A stretch of 8,495 nucleotides of DNA. Origin: Halanaerobiaceae bacterium (GTDB lineage Bacteria > Bacillota > Halanaerobiia > Halanaerobiales > DTU029). The stretch lies in assembly GCA_012521855.1 (NCBI GenBank), contig JAAYLO010000104.1:1-8495 (forward strand), written 5' to 3'. Made by a program: the position numbers and the translations under genes. Below, one piece after another: positions 6,121 to 8,495 of this stretch. The notes under the pieces are model-generated. The model was not told the DNA's origin and did not search any database. It saw only the letters and a program-made list of their open reading frames with translations. Each line of letters begins with the position of its first letter. The first letter of the stretch is position 1.

Positions 6121-6199
6121 TGCTTTCACTTCTGCAAAATAAAAAAGAAATGCTTTCCTGGAAAATAAAAAAGAAATGCTTTCCTGGAAAATAAAAAAG
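6121..6199 (+). repeat. Short tandem repeat, 26-bp unit, about three copies
   Basis: The unit is TGCTTTCCTGG followed by AAAATAAAAAAGAAA. Two copies, each 26 bases, begin at 6151 and 6177. The second is cut after AAAATAAAAAAG at 6199. A degenerate first copy (6121-6150) has ACTTCTGC in place of CTGG. It encodes no protein and is not a CRISPR array, since there are no spacers. Confidence 0.85.
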
Positions 6200-6214
6200 G
6201 GTTTTCTTTATTTT
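6188..6214 (+). terminator. Possible AT-only terminator between cinA and the TPR gene
   Basis: AAAATAAA (6188-6195) can pair with TTTATTTT (6207-6214) across an 11-base loop that includes GGG. The stem has no GC pairs, so this is a weak candidate. It is noted because no better end signal for cinA is visible. Confidence 0.25.
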
Positions 6215-6230
6215 ATATTGAATATATAAT
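6203..6230 (+). promoter_or_regulatory. Candidate promoter of the TPR gene
   Basis: TATAAT at 6225-6230 has a poor -35, TTTCTT (6203-6208), 16 bases upstream. The AT-rich surroundings make chance matches likely. A start near 6237 would give a leader of about 44 bases. No better promoter is seen before the gene. Confidence 0.35.
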
Positions 6231-6280
6231 ATGATAAACGGGGCTTAAATAAATATTAAAATAAAAAGGAGGGTAATTAT

Positions 6281-7432
6281 ATGGGCAAAAAATTAACCGG
6301 GCTTTTACTTTTACTAATGCTTATTATATTATGCACTTCAGTTGTCTCAGCTGAAAATTCTTTGCTTATACAGGGTATCAGTGATTACTATAATGGTAAT
6401 TATAAGCAGGCAGTTGAAAACTTTGAAAAATTACTGGCTGATGACCGGGAAAATATTGATGCTGTATATTATCAAACACTTGCATTTCTGGAACTTAATG
6501 ATATTGCCAGGGCAAGAGAAAATATCAGCTTTTTAAATGAACGCGGCTATAATGTTGGAATGATCCACTGGAAACTTGGTGAACTTTATTTGAACAAAAA
6601 TCAATATTATGACAGTCCATTTTATAATGAGGCAAAAAAAGAACTGGAAAAGGCAAGGGAACTGGGTATATCAACAGCAGGATTGCATAGCTACCTGGCA
6701 CTGGCCTATCAAGGTTTAGGATATATAGAAAAAGCAGCAGAAGAATTTGAGCTTGCTATAGAGAAGGGCCAGCTTATAGATGATTATATAAGCCTTGCTT
6801 CAATTTATAAGGAAACTGGAAAATATGACAGGGCACTGGAGATTTATGAAAAAGCTGTACAGGAGAGTCCAGATAATGTTTCCATATACCTGAATATGGG
6901 TGATATTTATCTTGAAAAAGGAGAATACAGCAGAGCAATTGATGTATTAAAAAAAGGAGTAAACTTAAAAAGCAGTATGGTAGCATTAAAAATGAATCTT
7001 GCTCTGGCTTATATGCACAATGAGGATTTTGAAGAGGCAAAGAAATATTTTATGGAAGTAATAGATGATAATGAAAATATCTATCAGGCTTATTTTTATC
7101 TTGGAGAAATATATAATAAAATCGAGAATAATCATGAACTGGCAGTAAATTATTATGATCAGGCCATTTCGTATAATAAAAACTATGTAAGGGCATATCT
7201 GGCCCTGGGAGATCTTTATCTGGAAAGAGAAGAAACATATAAAGCAATGGCACAATATCTTAAGGCACTGGAGAATAATGAAAACTATCCTGATGCACAT
7301 TTCCGTCTTGCTCTGGCCTATATTCAGATGGATATGAAAACAGCTGCTATCGAAGAATTAAGAAAGACAATTCACCTTGATAATACAAACAATGAAGCCA
7401 GATTATTACTTAATAAGTTACAGGAGGAATAA
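6281..7432 (+). CDS. Exported tetratricopeptide-repeat protein
   Basis: This 383-residue protein probably acts outside the cytoplasm as a protein-binding scaffold; its partner is unknown. It has a signal peptide: a KK-containing start, a leucine-rich core (about 6-18) and a VVSA|E cleavage site after residue 24. C18 is preceded by IIL, which does not fit a lipobox, so a lipoprotein is unlikely. The rest is about ten TPR helix pairs of roughly 34 residues (about 27-371). The clearest are YLALAYQGLGYIEKAAEEFELA (two stretches, 138-159), IYKETGKYDRALEIYEKAV and IYLEKGEYSRAIDVLKKGV. An irregular unit near 93-131 carries a short insertion (QYYDSPFYNEAKK). The start ATG 6281 follows AAGGAGGG (6266-6273) by 7 bases. 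The gene's end holds the ribosome binding site of thpR, 6 bases downstream, so the two are one unit. Confidence 0.9.
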   Translation: MGKKLTGLLLLLMLIILCTSVVSAENSLLIQGISDYYNGNYKQAVENFEKLLADDRENIDAVYYQTLAFLELNDIARARENISFLNERGYNVGMIHWKLGELYLNKNQYYDSPFYNEAKKELEKARELGISTAGLHSYLALAYQGLGYIEKAAEEFELAIEKGQLIDDYISLASIYKETGKYDRALEIYEKAVQESPDNVSIYLNMGDIYLEKGEYSRAIDVLKKGVNLKSSMVALKMNLALAYMHNEDFEEAKKYFMEVIDDNENIYQAYFYLGEIYNKIENNHELAVNYYDQAISYNKNYVRAYLALGDLYLEREETYKAMAQYLKALENNENYPDAHFRLALAYIQMDMKTAAIEELRKTIHLDNTNNEARLLLNKLQEE

Positions 7433-7438
7433 TCCGGA

Positions 7439-8011
7439 ATGCGTTTATTTCTTGCAATAAATATACCAGAGGAAATCAAAAATGTACTGGCCAGAAAACT
7501 GCGTAATCTGGAGAAGAGGATTTCTCAGGATGTGAAATGGGTAAAAAGGGAAAACTGGCATATAACCCTTAAATTCATTGGTGAGGCAGAAAGAAGGGAT
7601 ATTGATTTTATCAAGAAAAACATGATGATTATTGCCAATAATACCATGCAGCAGCCCATAAGCTTTTCCAGGGTTGCTGCTTTTCCTCATTTAGATACAC
7701 CGCGTGTATTTTATTTGGGAGTGGAAAAAGGAAGCAAAGAAATATGTGATATTTATAAAGACTTAGATTTTCTTTTAAAAGATCACTTTTTAAAAGGAGA
7801 AAAAAAAACATATACTCCTCACTTGACATTGGCCAGACTGAAGAAAAACTCTAAAATAGATGAGGTTAGCAATATTATAAAGGAATATACCGATTTAGAT
7901 TTTGGTAATGTCAGTTTTTTGATGGACAGAATCAGCCTGATGAATAGTATTTTAAGGAAAGATGGTCCGGTCTATGAAGAGATTTATTCTGCAAATTTTG
8001 TTGATAAATAA
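7439..8011 (+). CDS. thpR: RNA 2',3'-cyclic 3'-phosphodiesterase (2H phosphoesterase)
   Basis: ThpR, formerly called 2'-5' RNA ligase (LigT), opens 2',3'-cyclic phosphate ends of RNA to 2'-phosphates. It is a small cytoplasmic protein of the 2H phosphoesterase superfamily. Both signature motifs are present: HITL (41-44) in NWHITLKFIGE and HLTL (128-131) in YTPHLTLARL. The N-terminus MRLFLAINIPEEIK is typical, and 190 residues is the usual length. ATG 7439 uses AGGAGG at 7422-7427, inside the end of the TPR gene, with an 11-base spacing that is a little long. No terminator separates it from recA, so some recA mRNA may come from read-through. The RNA substrate in the cell is not clear for this family. 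Confidence 0.94.
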   Translation: MRLFLAINIPEEIKNVLARKLRNLEKRISQDVKWVKRENWHITLKFIGEAERRDIDFIKKNMMIIANNTMQQPISFSRVAAFPHLDTPRVFYLGVEKGSKEICDIYKDLDFLLKDHFLKGEKKTYTPHLTLARLKKNSKIDEVSNIIKEYTDLDFGNVSFLMDRISLMNSILRKDGPVYEEIYSANFVDK

Positions 8012-8014
8012 AAC

Positions 8015-8043
8015 TTGCACAAAGAGAACAATTGTTCTATAAT
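8015..8043 (+). promoter_or_regulatory. recA promoter
   Basis: TTGCAC (8015-8020) and TATAAT (8038-8043) are exactly 17 bases apart, predicting a start near 8050 and a leader of about 54 bases. The -35 begins 3 bases after the thpR stop codon. The spacer holds the SOS box, so bound LexA would directly block RNA polymerase. A second TATAAT at 8049-8054 has no -35. Confidence 0.85.
8025..8038 (+). promoter_or_regulatory. LexA (DinR-type) SOS box of recA
   Basis: AGAACAATTGTTCT is a perfect 14-base palindrome containing GAAC-N4-GTTC, the core recognised by Gram-positive LexA (Bacillus consensus CGAACRNRYGTTYC). It lies between the -35 and -10 of the recA promoter. I infer LexA-repressed, DNA-damage-inducible recA. 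Confidence 0.9.
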
Positions 8044-8103
8044 GAAGGTATAATAAACTGACTGGATTTAAAACATATAAATTTACAGGAGAGGTGAATA
8101 TGT

Positions 8104-8495
8104 GTGGCTAAGAGTGAAAAGGAAAAGGCCCTTGAGATGGCAATACAGAAAATAGAGAAGCAATTTGGACAAGGTTCGATTATGAGATTGGGAGAAACAA
8201 CTGCCCTTATTGTTGAAACAGTTTCTACTGGAGCATTGCCGCTGGATCTGGCACTGGGAGTAGGAGGTGTCCCCCGGGGGCGTATTATCGAAATTTACGG
8301 CCCGGAATCATCCGGAAAAACGACCCTTGCTTTACATATTATTGCCGAAGCTCAGAAAACAGGCGGGATAGCAGCATTTATAGATGCTGAACATGCTCTT
8401 GATCCAAGATATGCCGAAAATCTGGGAGTAAATATTGATAATTTGCTTATATCACAGCCAGATAGTGGTGAAGAGGCCCTGGAAATTGCAGAGGC
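8104..8495 (+). CDS. recA: Recombinase RecA, N-terminal part (runs off the window)
   Basis: RecA forms filaments on single-stranded DNA, drives homologous strand exchange and triggers LexA self-cleavage. The visible 130 codons cover the N-terminal helix and first part of the ATPase core: the start KSEKEKALEMAIQKIEKQFGQGSIM, Walker A GPESSGKTT (about 63-71) and the conserved block AAFIDAEHALDP. The coding frame is intact to the window edge; full RecA is about 340-350 residues. The start is GTG 8104, read as methionine, giving MAKSEKEKAL. GAGGTGA (8091-8097), complementary to the 16S rRNA tail, lies 6 bases upstream. An ATG at 8100 is in another frame and stops after three codons; GTG 8102 is also out of frame. 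Regulation is by the SOS box in its promoter, with possible read-through from thpR. Confidence 0.97.
   Translation, partial: MAKSEKEKALEMAIQKIEKQFGQGSIMRLGETTALIVETVSTGALPLDLALGVGGVPRGRIIEIYGPESSGKTTLALHIIAEAQKTGGIAAFIDAEHALDPRYAENLGVNIDNLLISQPDSGEEALEIAE

Noticed and set aside
6121..6199. CRISPR-like array
   Set aside because: The units are directly adjacent, AT-rich, not palindromic and have no spacers or cas genes.

Overview
The window is compact, AT-rich chromosomal DNA from a low-GC Gram-positive-type bacterium (Bacillota, probably an anaerobic clostridial or Halanaerobiales-like lineage). This rests on strong AGGAGG ribosome binding sites, short intergenic gaps, TTGnnn/TATAAT promoters, a GAACnnnnGTTC SOS box and the order rimO-pgsA-cinA-recA. 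The lineage is an inference; no species can be named from the sequence alone. All genes read on the + strand.

Layout. The 3' end of an unrecognised gene (2-142) is followed by a promoter and a small DUF2103-like gene (255-554). A promoter then drives tRNA-Pro(GGG) (600-676), which ends in a good intrinsic terminator. Only 27 bases later come rimO (743-2077) and, overlapping it by 20 bases, pgsA (2058-2621). A short regulatory-looking stretch holds two inverted repeats and an extended -10 promoter. It leads into a two-gene unit: a small single-pass membrane protein of unknown function (2729-3280) and a membrane AAA metalloprotease of the FtsH type (3273-4766). The protease lacks the usual extracytoplasmic domain and appears to start at CTG. 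After an 11-bp inverted repeat, cinA (4886-6118) has its own promoter. A short tandem repeat separates it from an exported TPR protein (6281-7432) and thpR (7439-8011). The window closes with the first 130 codons of recA (8104-8495), under a promoter whose spacer contains a perfect SOS box.

How the genes relate. Most are housekeeping: ribosomal protein S12 modification (RimO), phosphatidylglycerol synthesis (PgsA), nucleotide-pool repair (CinA), RNA 2',3'-cyclic end processing (ThpR) and recombination/SOS (RecA). The least explained part is the translationally coupled pair at 2729-4766. The short-form FtsH may use the upstream membrane protein as partner, adaptor or substitute extracytoplasmic domain; that is a hypothesis. 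I see no CRISPR array, insertion sequence, phage gene or defence system.
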